Shown in pieces: positions 1 to 7,899 of a stretch of DNA of 64,000 nucleotides. Positions within the stretch are counted from its first letter, which is position 1, and each line of letters starts with the position of its first letter. The DNA comes from Paenibacillus xylanexedens (GTDB lineage Bacteria; Bacillota; Bacilli; Paenibacillales; Paenibacillaceae), in NCBI RefSeq assembly GCF_007680605.1, contig NZ_VEIO01000001.1, positions 1,488,001-1,552,000 of the forward strand, read 5' to 3'. The notes under the pieces are model-generated. The model made no database searches and had not been told where the DNA came from. It saw only the letters and a list, made by a program, of their open reading frames with translations. Made by a program: the position numbers and the translations under genes.

Positions 1-78
1 TGCCGTCAGGGATCACCAGGCGTTCGCTTTATCCTATTAAAGCAGGTGTCTTTGATCTGAAATCAGGAGGGGAGTTCG
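1..78. other. Window edge upstream of the first kinase gene
   Basis: Two plus-strand frames are open from the left edge. One ends with TGA at 58-60, just before the kinase ribosome binding site. Another runs to TAA at 108-110, overlapping the kinase start. Either could be the tail of an upstream gene, but there is too little sequence to decide. No hairpin is visible, so the kinase may be co-transcribed with whatever lies to the left. Confidence 0.25.
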
Positions 79-1836
79 TTGTTCAAGATACCGGCACAGT
101 CGTGGTTTAACAGTATATTTGCACGGCTGATTATGACCTACCTGGTTTTTGTCATACCTTTGATTCTTCTTGGTGTGTATCTGTACCACTGGAGCTACGA
201 TACGGCAAGTCAGGAAATTTCTTTATCGACAGAGAGGCGGTTAACTCAATACGCGACAGAACTTAACCGGGAGATCGAGTGGATGGAGTTGCAGCAGTTT
301 GACATTGCAGAGGACCGCAAGCTGAATCGGCTGGCGATCCTCTGGAACAATATGGACCAGATTGAAAAACGGGAAATACTAAATTATTTGTCCGAACGGC
401 TTGCCTCTTTCAAAAACAGCAGTGTTTATATCAAGAACGTTTACGTACATATTCCTACAGTCAACAAGAGTATCTCCGCAGTGCAGGGCATCGATGAATT
501 TAATAGTACCTCATACGATTATTTCAGTTCATTCACGCACGAAGAAAGCATTCGATTCATGGTTAAAGACGATACCCTGAATCTGAGTGCGGTCCGTTTA
601 ACAGGCAAAATGGGAGACGCACCGCTGTTTGTTGTTCAGGTGGAACTGGATAATTTTGCTTTTCAGAATGAATTATCTCAACTTAATCTGTACCCTGAAA
701 GTGCTTCCCTTCTTATTGAAGACAAAACAGGTTTTGCTATTTTAGACCGGGAAGAGCGCGAGATCATTCTTGCAAACTACCGGGAATATAGTCAAAAGAA
801 CCCCCTTGAGAGCTTTCGTGTAAATGTAGAGGATACAGCGTACCACGTGAACCAACATCATATGGAGCCTCTTGGTTTATCCATTGCTACATATTTGCCT
901 GAGAAAATGGTCACCAAACCCTTGAGCAAGTTTTATAAATGGGCATGGATTTTTGCTATCACGTCGTTTATTGCGATTTCAGCTTATCTCTATTCTACGT
1001 ACAAACTGATTCACATTCCTTTATTATTGCTGGTCAAAAGATTCAAAAAGATGGAGGGCGGGGTGCTGGATATCCCGATCGTACACCATCGCAAAGACGA
1101 GTTCGGATTCCTGTATGGCCGCTTCAACCATATGATTGAGAATCTGCAGTTGCTGATTGACCGTGATTTCAAAAAAACGATGATGATGCAAAGAGCTGAA
1201 TTAAAGCAACTCCAGTCCCAAATTAATCCACATTTTTTGTACAACAGTTTCTTCATACTGAACTCGCTTGCACGAACAGGAGAAACGGATCGTATTGAAC
1301 AATTTACAAATATGCTTGGAGAATATTTTCGTTTTATTACTCGTAATGGGACAGATCATGTGCCACTGAAGGAAGAAGTACATCATTCCCGTATTTATAC
1401 GGATATCCAGCAACTGCGATTCTCCAGACGAATCAAGGTTGAATTCGGTGAGGTTCCGCTGGAAATGCAACAGATTCAGGTTCCTAGACTCGTAATCCAG
1501 CCGATTATTGAAAATGCCTATGAGCATAGCCTTGAAAAAAATACGTCCGCAGGTCTGTTACGTATCCAATTCCATATGGAGTCATCATGGGCGGAAATTA
1601 CGGTGGAAGATAACGGGCATGATCTCCAGACAGAAGATATAGAGAAGTTGCAACATAACATGCATCGTGAGGCAACGACGGATGAGATTACGGGATTAAT
1701 GAACATCCATAGGCGTTTGGTTCTGACATTTGGCGAAGGAAGTGGACTATTTCTTTCACGAAGTGAGTTGCAAGGTTTAAAGGTTGTCATTCGAATCCAG
1801 TGGAACGAGGGGGAACACGAATGTATCGACTTCTGA
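79..1836 (+). CDS. Sensor histidine kinase, YesM/LytS type
   Basis: Membrane sensor kinase of 585 residues that would autophosphorylate on His and pass the phosphate to the regulator encoded next door. Visible parts are a first membrane segment (about 14-38), an extracellular sensing region (about 40-285), a second membrane segment (about 288-307), a HAMP-like linker, the His_kinase motif NPHFLYN with His385, and an ATPase domain with the N-box IQPIIENAYEHS near 474. The G1 box reads EDNGHD, where the usual second Gly is Asp, a mild departure. The TTG start at 79 is set by AGGAGG at 65-70. The regulator gene starts inside its last codons, so the two are translationally coupled. The signal is unknown; such pairs usually control a neighbouring sugar importer, which here must lie outside the window to the left. 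Confidence 0.9.
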   Translation: MFKIPAQSWFNSIFARLIMTYLVFVIPLILLGVYLYHWSYDTASQEISLSTERRLTQYATELNREIEWMELQQFDIAEDRKLNRLAILWNNMDQIEKREILNYLSERLASFKNSSVYIKNVYVHIPTVNKSISAVQGIDEFNSTSYDYFSSFTHEESIRFMVKDDTLNLSAVRLTGKMGDAPLFVVQVELDNFAFQNELSQLNLYPESASLLIEDKTGFAILDREEREIILANYREYSQKNPLESFRVNVEDTAYHVNQHHMEPLGLSIATYLPEKMVTKPLSKFYKWAWIFAITSFIAISAYLYSTYKLIHIPLLLLVKRFKKMEGGVLDIPIVHHRKDEFGFLYGRFNHMIENLQLLIDRDFKKTMMMQRAELKQLQSQINPHFLYNSFFILNSLARTGETDRIEQFTNMLGEYFRFITRNGTDHVPLKEEVHHSRIYTDIQQLRFSRRIKVEFGEVPLEMQQIQVPRLVIQPIIENAYEHSLEKNTSAGLLRIQFHMESSWAEITVEDNGHDLQTEDIEKLQHNMHREATTDEITGLMNIHRRLVLTFGEGSGLFLSRSELQGLKVVIRIQWNEGEHECIDF

Positions 1837-3458
1837 TTGTAGATGACGAGGAGATCATTACGGATAGTTTGTATGAAACATTTGCGAGACATATGCCGGA
1901 TCGGCTGGATGTATGCAAAGCCTACTCTGCTGCAGAAGCACTTTCCTGGATGAGGCGCTCCAGAATTGATATTGTGTTGACTGACATTCGTATGCCGGGC
2001 ATGAGCGGGCTGGAGCTGACGGAAGAGATTCAAAACCGCTGGCCGCAGTGTCGTGTTATTTTCCTGACAGGACATAGTGATTTTGAATATGCATACAAGG
2101 CTTTTCAGATGAACAATGTACGGTACCTGCTGAAGACGGAAGGATACGATAAAGTGATGCAGATGGTGGAGCAGATCATGGAAGAAATCAGGGAGAGTCA
2201 TGATATGCATAATCTTCTGAAACAGCAAAGCGAGATTACATCCCGGCTAACCGCATTTAGGCAGGATGAATACATCCGAAAGCTTCTTCAGGAAGGTTCG
2301 ACTGCCGCTTCGTTAATTGAACTTCAGGCTGAACTACTGGAGAGGGAGATTCATCTAAAAGCTGATTCTCCGGTGTTTCTGGTGCTTGCACGATTGAATA
2401 AGCTACATGAACCGGCACAAGTTGAACAAGGGTGTACCGAATCCTCTATTCGGATTATTGGAACATCGTTGATGAGTGAATATACGGAATGTGCCAGTGC
2501 TACGGATCACTATGGTGATACGGTGTGGCTACTACAGCCCAAAGATGGCCAGCGAGATGCAGATCAGCATTTCGCCAGATACTTGGAAGGTACGTTAGAG
2601 CTTGTACAGGAGTCGTGTCTAGCGTCGCTTGGCCTGTCGATTGCATGTACTCTTAGTGGGCGAGGGTGTGAATGGTTCCAGATTCCACAGCAATATGAGC
2701 GTCTGCGCTTGTTGCAGTGGATGAAAGTCGGGGATGGCATGTCCATGGTTCTGACAGACAATTACAAGGAGGCTCAGGCGGGCACTCCGAAGGAATCACT
2801 GCGGATCTCAAGCCGGGTAGAGGCAATGAATGGTTATCTGGAGACAGGACGTTTTCAATCCTTCTATGATATCTTCGAAGAGCTTGTGGGAGAGCTCCTT
2901 CAACAGGATATGACGATGGAGCGAGCCATGGAGACATATTATCATCTGGCTTTGACCTTTTACGGAGCATTTAATCGCTGGGGACTGAAGCAGAAAACCC
3001 CGGATCAGCGAAGTTTTCTGCATTTGGACCATTTTCCAAGCATGAAAGATGCCGTTCAATATCTCTATCTGGCAGCCGATGAACTGGTCAACTTCAAACG
3101 ATCAAACGAAGAGGAACGTGCGAATATAGTCGTACAGAGTTTATGTAATTATATTAAGAATAATCTGGAAAAAGATCTTACGTTAGTAAGACTGGCAGAA
3201 CTGCATCACTTTAATCCTTCGTATCTATCCAGATTTTTCAAACAGGAGATGGGCATTAATTTATCCGAATTTATTGATGATACCCGAATCCGCAAGGCTA
3301 AGGAGTTGCTTATGAACCATGAGTTAATGGTGCGGGAAGTTGCACTGCAGGTCGGTTATGAATCTGCACATTCGTTTACCAGGCTGTTTAAAAAACAGAC
3401 GGGTATGACTCCTCAGGAGTATAGAGAATCCTTAATGATTCGTTCGGTACAGCGGTAA
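1821..3458 (+). CDS. Response regulator, YesN type, AraC HTH output
   Basis: DNA-binding response regulator of 545 residues. An N-terminal receiver begins MYRLLIVDDE, with acidic residues at 8-9, phosphoacceptor Asp55 in VLTDIRMPG and a conserved Lys near 105 in YLLKT. A long middle region without a recognisable motif follows, and then a C-terminal AraC/XylS double helix-turn-helix (about 446-545) with the typical VALQVGYES and FTRLFKKQTGMTPQEYR stretches. The ATG at 1821 is chosen over an in-frame ATG at 1800 because the receiver begins there and GAGGGGGA sits 8-14 bases upstream. It overlaps the kinase end by 16 bases. It is inferred to activate a carbohydrate-uptake operon in response to its kinase. 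No terminator was recognised after it. Confidence 0.9.
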   Translation: MYRLLIVDDEEIITDSLYETFARHMPDRLDVCKAYSAAEALSWMRRSRIDIVLTDIRMPGMSGLELTEEIQNRWPQCRVIFLTGHSDFEYAYKAFQMNNVRYLLKTEGYDKVMQMVEQIMEEIRESHDMHNLLKQQSEITSRLTAFRQDEYIRKLLQEGSTAASLIELQAELLEREIHLKADSPVFLVLARLNKLHEPAQVEQGCTESSIRIIGTSLMSEYTECASATDHYGDTVWLLQPKDGQRDADQHFARYLEGTLELVQESCLASLGLSIACTLSGRGCEWFQIPQQYERLRLLQWMKVGDGMSMVLTDNYKEAQAGTPKESLRISSRVEAMNGYLETGRFQSFYDIFEELVGELLQQDMTMERAMETYYHLALTFYGAFNRWGLKQKTPDQRSFLHLDHFPSMKDAVQYLYLAADELVNFKRSNEEERANIVVQSLCNYIKNNLEKDLTLVRLAELHHFNPSYLSRFFKQEMGINLSEFIDDTRIRKAKELLMNHELMVREVALQVGYESAHSFTRLFKKQTGMTPQEYRESLMIRSVQR

Positions 3459-3888
3459 AAATCAATCATTTAATATCCTAACTTTATAAAATGTTGCTTA
3501 CGGCATCGCACCACTAGCTGAAAATTGATATTTAATTTATCCAAAGTCAGGATGAAGGAAGTTTCTATCCTTGTTCTAATCTATAAGTGAGTTTTAATAC
3601 AGTTTAGATGAGATTATGAGAATTACTGCTTTGATATAAAAAAATCACTGCTTTGTACTTAAAAAATCCACAGCAAGAGAGTGGGGGATTGTTATTTGGT
3701 TTATAGTTTCTAATAATGGTGATCTTGATCTTATATATAAGTGCAGTTTATGAGTTGGCAAATCAAATACTCATTTTATAACGAGGCTTACTCTTAAATG
3801 CTTTTATGGAAAAATAGTTATTATTATATAATTTGTGTTATAATAATGGTTAAATATAGAATTATTTGTAGAAGGGAGAGATGATCGA
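3459..3888. other. AT-rich intergenic stretch, no gene seen
   Basis: About 430 bases between the regulator and a tiny membrane-protein gene. All frames are short and interrupted. Base composition falls sharply compared with the flanking operons. A TATAAT hexamer at 3839-3844 could be a -10 element for the small gene at 3889, but no good -35 is present 16-18 bases upstream. Nothing else is recognised. Confidence 0.5.
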
Positions 3889-4074
3889 TTGGATATTGGA
3901 AAACTTTTATTCACTTTTTTGATTATTTTGGTTGTCTATACATTTATTTATTTTATAGTTCGTAATGTTGTTAAAAAAAAATCATTCAATAAAACGATAA
4001 ATTGGATACTATTAGTTCTCTGTATAGCAAGTTTAGTATCCAGTTATATTGTTTATCTAATTTCAACTCCTTGA
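3889..4074 (+). CDS. Small single- or double-spanning membrane protein, function unknown
   Basis: A 61-residue hydrophobic protein with two predicted membrane stretches, about residues 5-25 and 38-58, separated by a short basic patch (VVKKKSFNKT). It does not match a family I recognise. The start is TTG at 3889, supported by GAAGGGAGAG at 3871-3880; the ATG at 3881 is in another frame and hits a stop after 13 codons. It is AT-rich like the next gene and unlike the surrounding sugar operons. A strong AT-rich inverted repeat follows at 4078-4114. It could be a small accessory or immunity-type protein for the secreted product downstream, but nothing proves this. Confidence 0.6.
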   Translation: MDIGKLLFTFLIILVVYTFIYFIVRNVVKKKSFNKTINWILLVLCIASLVSSYIVYLISTP

Positions 4075-4077
4075 GAA

Positions 4078-4114
4078 AAAATATTACATTATATACATTA
4101 TGTTGTAATATTTT
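4078..4114. repeat. Perfect AT-rich inverted repeat (hairpin) between the two small genes
   Basis: The arm AAAATATTACA (4078-4088) is perfectly complementary to TGTAATATTTT (4104-4114), with a 15-base loop. It lies directly after the stop of the 61-residue gene and ends in a T run, so it may terminate that transcript. It also overlaps the -35 region of the promoter proposed for the next gene, so it could be an operator. Confidence 0.5.
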
Positions 4115-4131
4115 ACTTCTGATGGTATTAT
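4103..4131 (+). promoter_or_regulatory. Putative SigA promoter for the secreted protein at 4175
   Basis: TTGTAA at 4103-4108 and TATTAT at 4126-4131 are separated by exactly 17 bases, and the start codon lies 44 bases past the -10. The -35 overlaps the right arm of the inverted repeat at 4078-4114. Sequence inspection only. Confidence 0.45.
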
Positions 4132-4174
4132 ACGTATTGTTATAAAAATAATTTAATATGGAGATGAGTTAAGC

Positions 4175-4912
4175 ATGAAAAAGTTAACTGTATTATTCTC
4201 AATTTTCTCTCTTATCCTTTTATTAGCTGTTCCAACAAGTTTTGCGGCTACAGAAAGTAATATTTCTAAATTTGAAGATCACTTGAAAAGCCTTGATCAA
4301 TCTGATCCATATGTACAAACTCAAATTGGAAAATATCAAAAACTTTCACAAAGCGATAAGGAGCGTTTCACTGATCTAGTTTATGATGCTGAAGTACATA
4401 ATCAAGCTCTTGGTATTATTCAAGAAGTTGGACAACCGGTTTCAAAAAATAAAATGACAACTGCAACCAATGATGATGTATCTGTAACTCTAGCTGATGG
4501 TGATGTTGTAATTACTGGAGTATCTGAATTCGGGACTTCGAAACCTAGTGTGAGTGTTCAGAGCATTTCTGCAAAAGCATCTGAATACAGTGCATGGGGA
4601 AGTTGGGCTTGGACCATGACCTTTTTGGGAATAGATTTGACGACTATAAAATCTAAAGTGTTTTACACTATCAATGCAAACAATAAAGTGTTACGTTCTG
4701 ACAGTTGTGTGAATACCCATAGCAATATAGATCCTTTAATAATTGTATCTGATGGAACATCTAGTCATTTTAAAAGTGGTGAGTATGCTTTTGGAAATGG
4801 TCCCTTTACAGTATATGGAACACCTACTCTAGGGTTTGTATCCTCATCAGTGTCTGTCATTGTAAAGTCAAAACCGGGTGATACTACTGGTTGGAGAGAA
4901 TCTGCTAACTAA
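4175..4912 (+). CDS. Secreted protein of unknown function
   Basis: A 245-residue protein with a clear Sec signal peptide (MKK, hydrophobic core, then VPTSFAA with cleavage near residue 24-25). The mature part has a helical, charged N-terminal portion (about 28-100) and a Ser/Thr/Val-rich beta-like C-terminal half (about 100-245) with a WGSWAWTM segment. There is a single Cys (in SDSCVN) and no catalytic motif that I recognise. The start is ATG at 4175 after GGAGATGAG. The AT-rich composition and isolated position between two carbohydrate regulators suggest horizontal acquisition. A strong hairpin terminator follows. It could be a secreted bacteriocin-like or surface protein; this is not supported beyond the signal peptide. 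Confidence 0.75.
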   Translation: MKKLTVLFSIFSLILLLAVPTSFAATESNISKFEDHLKSLDQSDPYVQTQIGKYQKLSQSDKERFTDLVYDAEVHNQALGIIQEVGQPVSKNKMTTATNDDVSVTLADGDVVITGVSEFGTSKPSVSVQSISAKASEYSAWGSWAWTMTFLGIDLTTIKSKVFYTINANNKVLRSDSCVNTHSNIDPLIIVSDGTSSHFKSGEYAFGNGPFTVYGTPTLGFVSSSVSVIVKSKPGDTTGWRESAN

Positions 4913-4960
4913 GGCTGAGGAAGATTAAGCTTAGATTGTGTCTTATCCAGAATACTGAAT

Positions 4961-5014
4961 AAAAAAATCAAAAGTGCATGCTAGAGATTATTGGCATGCA
5001 CTTTTGATTTTTTT
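4961..5014. terminator. Strong bidirectional terminator
   Basis: A 21-bp perfect stem (4961-4981 with 4994-5014) encloses a 12-base loop and has an A run on one side and a T run on the other. It lies between the converging genes ending at 4912 (plus) and 5239 (minus), so it can serve both strands. Confidence 0.85.
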
Positions 5015-5238
5015 ATCATGTGTACTTTGATTTATCAAATGATTAAGAATAGATTGTATTAAAAAATTAAGTGTTCTAGTGAGATGTTAAACGGCTGAGT
5101 TTACTATATATAGGTGCATGATCAATTTTTGAGATTTTATTTTTTTTAAGTATCGAAAAAATTTATTTAATTATTTAAAATCAAAATACCAGCTTGGAAC
5201 ACTTACAATTAGGTGATTTTATTGTTCAATAGTATAAA

Positions 5239-6003
5239 TTAAGCCGTGTGAGTCTTTTGTCTGCGATAGGCATTGGGACTTGACCCAGCGTAAGCTTTGA
5301 ATTTTTTATAAAACCAATCGATATCCCGATATCCGACCTCCAGAGCAATTTCGTAAATCCGCAGGTCGGTGGACAGGAGAAGATGTTTAGCTTTTTTCAT
5401 TCGCTCCTTCAACATATAGTCATTAAAGGAAACCTTTTCTTGCATTTTAAACTTCTGACCAAGATAGGCACAATTGAAATGTAACATATCAGCGATCTTT
5501 TTCAACGTAATCTCTTCATTCAGATGATCTCTTACATAAGCTTTCACGATCCGAATCACGTGATTGGAATCCATCGCTTTGCCATTGAGCTGAATCGTAG
5601 GCTTGACGGCAGGGCTTTTTTTCACGGGAACAGGCCCAAGTTTGTTCAGAAGTTCATATAAACTGTGTACAAGCGCGGAAGCGCTAAAAGGTGAGGGTAA
5701 ATAATCATTCACCTGATAAGTTAATGCTTTGCGAACCAGTCTGAATTGATCCCTTCCACCGAGCAGGAGAATAGGGATGTCGTTTGTTTTTCGAATGTGG
5801 TGACACAACCATAATCCCGCCGTATCGTACTGCTCTGTATACACAACGACAACACTGAAATCCCGGTTAGACAATGCGGCAAGAGCAGCGTTTGAAGAGG
5901 ATACCGATTCTGTAATTGTAAATGGGAATTTGTTATCTTCCAGAAGCTGTTCAAGCTCTCTACACAAGCGGCGGCTATAATCAACAAGTAAAACATTGTA
6001 CAT
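5239..6003 (-). CDS. AraC-family regulator with degenerate receiver domain
   Basis: A 254-residue regulator. Residues 1-115 have the size and layout of a response-regulator receiver (MYNVLLVDYS, VVVVYTEQYD, NDYLPSPF), but the key residues are changed. The acidic pair is D-Y, no Asp sits at the phosphoacceptor strand (VVVYTEQ) and the usual Lys of YLLKP is Ser. The C-terminal 100 residues are an AraC helix-turn-helix pair (ITLKKIADMLHF, YEIALEVGYRDIDWFYKKFK). The ATG at 6003 is preferred over one at 6048 because GGAGAAGGTGAGG lies just upstream. It is transcribed divergently from the binding-protein gene at 6278, so it is the natural candidate to control that operon, probably by a phosphorylation-independent input. 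Confidence 0.85.
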   Translation of the reverse strand: MYNVLLVDYSRRLCRELEQLLEDNKFPFTITESVSSSNAALAALSNRDFSVVVVYTEQYDTAGLWLCHHIRKTNDIPILLLGGRDQFRLVRKALTYQVNDYLPSPFSASALVHSLYELLNKLGPVPVKKSPAVKPTIQLNGKAMDSNHVIRIVKAYVRDHLNEEITLKKIADMLHFNCAYLGQKFKMQEKVSFNDYMLKERMKKAKHLLLSTDLRIYEIALEVGYRDIDWFYKKFKAYAGSSPNAYRRQKTHTA

Positions 6004-6082
6004 AAAGCATGACCTCACCTTCTCCTGATATTCCGATCCACTGTTCAACTGAAATAAGGCTTAGTTTCATTATGGGAAGGAA

Positions 6083-6096
6083 AGAAAGCGCATACA
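6083..6096. promoter_or_regulatory. Weak cre-like site in the divergent region
   Basis: AGAAAGCGCATACA differs from the CcpA consensus TGWAARCGYTWNCA at two positions. It lies between the divergent AraC gene (starts 6003) and the binding-protein gene (starts 6278). It is less convincing than the site at 6217. Confidence 0.3.
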
Positions 6097-6216
6097 ATGT
6101 GCATTATTTTGCAGATAGTGCATTTCTTTACCAATTGCAGGCGAAATACCCCAAATCACTCCTCAAATGAACCCGATCTATAATCTGACCGGGTAAACAC
6201 CTGTATTTTAGCATGT

Positions 6217-6230
6217 TGTTTGCGCTTACA
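6217..6230. promoter_or_regulatory. Putative cre (CcpA) site
   Basis: TGTTTGCGCTTACA, read on the minus strand as TGTAAGCGCAAACA, has one mismatch to the CcpA consensus TGWAARCGYTWNCA. It lies 47 bases before the start codon of the binding-protein gene at 6278, a position expected for catabolite repression of the operon. Confidence 0.55.
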
Positions 6231-6277
6231 TTTGAACGATACACTTTGGTAGCACACGACAATCAGGGGGGAAGACA

Positions 6278-7633
6278 ATGAAGAAAAACAAGTTTATGCT
6301 ACTGAGTCTTTTGTTTGCGGTCATGTTGATGATCAATGCTTGTAGTTCTGCACCTGCTGCTGAGCCGGCACCCGAAAAACCGGCACCACAGGAAGAGCAA
6401 GCACCAGCCGAAACCGAGCCGAAAAATGAAAATTCTACACCGGAGATGGATTTTGACATGGGTGGCAGAACGATTAAGGTTGTGGCGTGGTGGGATATGC
6501 AAATTACAGATAACAATCCGGACAATATCAAACGACTCGAGAACCTCGAAGCTTTGAAGAAAAAACATAACTTCAATATCGAATACGTATCCATCGATTT
6601 TGGTGAATATCAAGAAAAAGTTGTAGCCTCCTTAATGGCAGGCGAGCCGCTCGGCGACTTTGTCAGACTCGGTAAAAACTACGCTATTCCGGCACTGACC
6701 AAACAGGATCTGCTGTGGCCGGTAGATGATTATATCAAGAACGACCAAGTATTCAATCAAAAAACAACCAAGGAATATATGCAGTACGAAGGGAAAGGTT
6801 ACGGATTTACGGAAGATAAGTCTTCGTTTATCAACGGTATTTTCTACAACCGTACTCTGATGCAGGAGCTTGGCCTGAAGCCGCTGCAGGAATATGTCGA
6901 TGCTGACGAATGGAATTGGGATAACTTCCTGGCTGTTGCCAAGCAAGCCAACAAAGACCGGAATAATGACGGCAAGCTGGATACGTGGGGCCTCGCTCAA
7001 ACGGGCCTGCTTGAACCCATTCTGTATTCCAACGAAGCTTCACTGACCAAAGAGGATAAACAGAACCTTGAAGATCCAAAAACAAAAGAAGCGCTTAATT
7101 TCTTGAACAAATTGGCTACAGAGAAAGTGGGCAGACCGACAGAAGGCGGTGACTGGACTGAACCAGCTACCTTCTTCCGTCAAGGAAATACACTGATGTA
7201 CTCTGGCGCAATGTACGAGATTGAAGGCATTAAAACAGATATGCCCGACTATGATATCGGCTTCTTGCCGTACCCGAAAGGACCAAGTGCTTCTGCCTAC
7301 CATTCTGGCGAATCCCGTTATCAAGCGATCACCATCCCTAAAGCGGTAGAAAATCCGGAGCAACTGATGTACATCTGGGAAAAAATCAATGAGATTGATT
7401 CCATCTATGATTATCCGGAACAATCCACACTGGAAAGACATCTGACGGATGAAGCAGATATTAACAACGCCAGAGAAGTGGCAGCTGGTATGCTTGTTCT
7501 CGACCATAACACGTTCCCGTCCCTTCCTTTTTGGGATTTCGATGGAGAACTGAAAGAAGGCGTATCCGTATCCACGTTGATCGAGAAATACAAGGCTCCT
7601 TTCCAAGCCGCAATAGATGAGGTATACAAATAA
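6278..7633 (+). CDS. ABC sugar importer, solute-binding lipoprotein
   Basis: Family-1 extracellular solute-binding protein of 451 residues. A lipoprotein signal ends at Cys22 (MINAC), followed by a Pro/Ala/Glu-rich tether (about 25-50) and then the bilobed binding domain beginning GRTIKVVAWWDMQ. Motifs such as NRTLMQELGLKP, DRNNDGKLDTWGL and FFRQGNTLMYSGA are typical of oligosaccharide-binding proteins. The ATG at 6278 follows CAGGGGGGAAG. It heads a long operon-like run that carries two permease pairs and no ATPase. The substrate cannot be read from sequence; the GH5-CBM13 enzyme at the far end suggests a plant polysaccharide fragment. A MITE-like element separates it from the next gene, so it may be transcribed at a higher level than the rest. 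Confidence 0.92.
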   Translation: MKKNKFMLLSLLFAVMLMINACSSAPAAEPAPEKPAPQEEQAPAETEPKNENSTPEMDFDMGGRTIKVVAWWDMQITDNNPDNIKRLENLEALKKKHNFNIEYVSIDFGEYQEKVVASLMAGEPLGDFVRLGKNYAIPALTKQDLLWPVDDYIKNDQVFNQKTTKEYMQYEGKGYGFTEDKSSFINGIFYNRTLMQELGLKPLQEYVDADEWNWDNFLAVAKQANKDRNNDGKLDTWGLAQTGLLEPILYSNEASLTKEDKQNLEDPKTKEALNFLNKLATEKVGRPTEGGDWTEPATFFRQGNTLMYSGAMYEIEGIKTDMPDYDIGFLPYPKGPSASAYHSGESRYQAITIPKAVENPEQLMYIWEKINEIDSIYDYPEQSTLERHLTDEADINNAREVAAGMLVLDHNTFPSLPFWDFDGELKEGVSVSTLIEKYKAPFQAAIDEVYK

Positions 7634-7682
7634 GCACTGCTAATACGGGCAGAACGCGCGAGTAAGAAGCGCGGTCTGTCCG

Positions 7683-7850
7683 GGTAGGGCGTGTCTGAAA
7701 AGTCCGAAGGAAGCAGGTTTTGCCGAATTTTCGTTCCAAGCAAGGAAGTTTTCCGCAGGCGTGCCGGGGCACGTCAAGGGAAAGTGACGAAGCAGGGGGC
7801 GAAAAGGCGGTAAAAGATGCACTTCAGCGAGTTTTAAGATACGCCCTAGT
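7683..7850. repeat. MITE-like element with terminal inverted repeats
   Basis: The left end TAGGGCGTGTCTGAAAA (7685-7701) matches the reverse complement of the right end (7832-7848) at 15 of 17 positions. Taken as GGGCGT...ACGCCC flanked by TA on each side, it looks like a short non-coding element with a TA target duplication, as in IS630/mariner-type MITEs. There is no transposase. The inside includes a CGTGCC/GGCACG hairpin (7760-7773). It lies within the operon between the binding protein and the large fusion gene, and it extends that reading frame upstream without a ribosome binding site. The family assignment is inference. Confidence 0.55.
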
Positions 7851-7899
7851 CAATCGTTCTTTTGCTGATACGCTTACAGGAAAGGGGATACTTGCAAAC

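Noticed and set aside
7720..7899. Upstream extension of the fusion-protein frame
   Set aside because: It runs through the MITE-like repeat, has no ribosome binding site, and would put 60 non-hydrophobic residues before the signal anchor.
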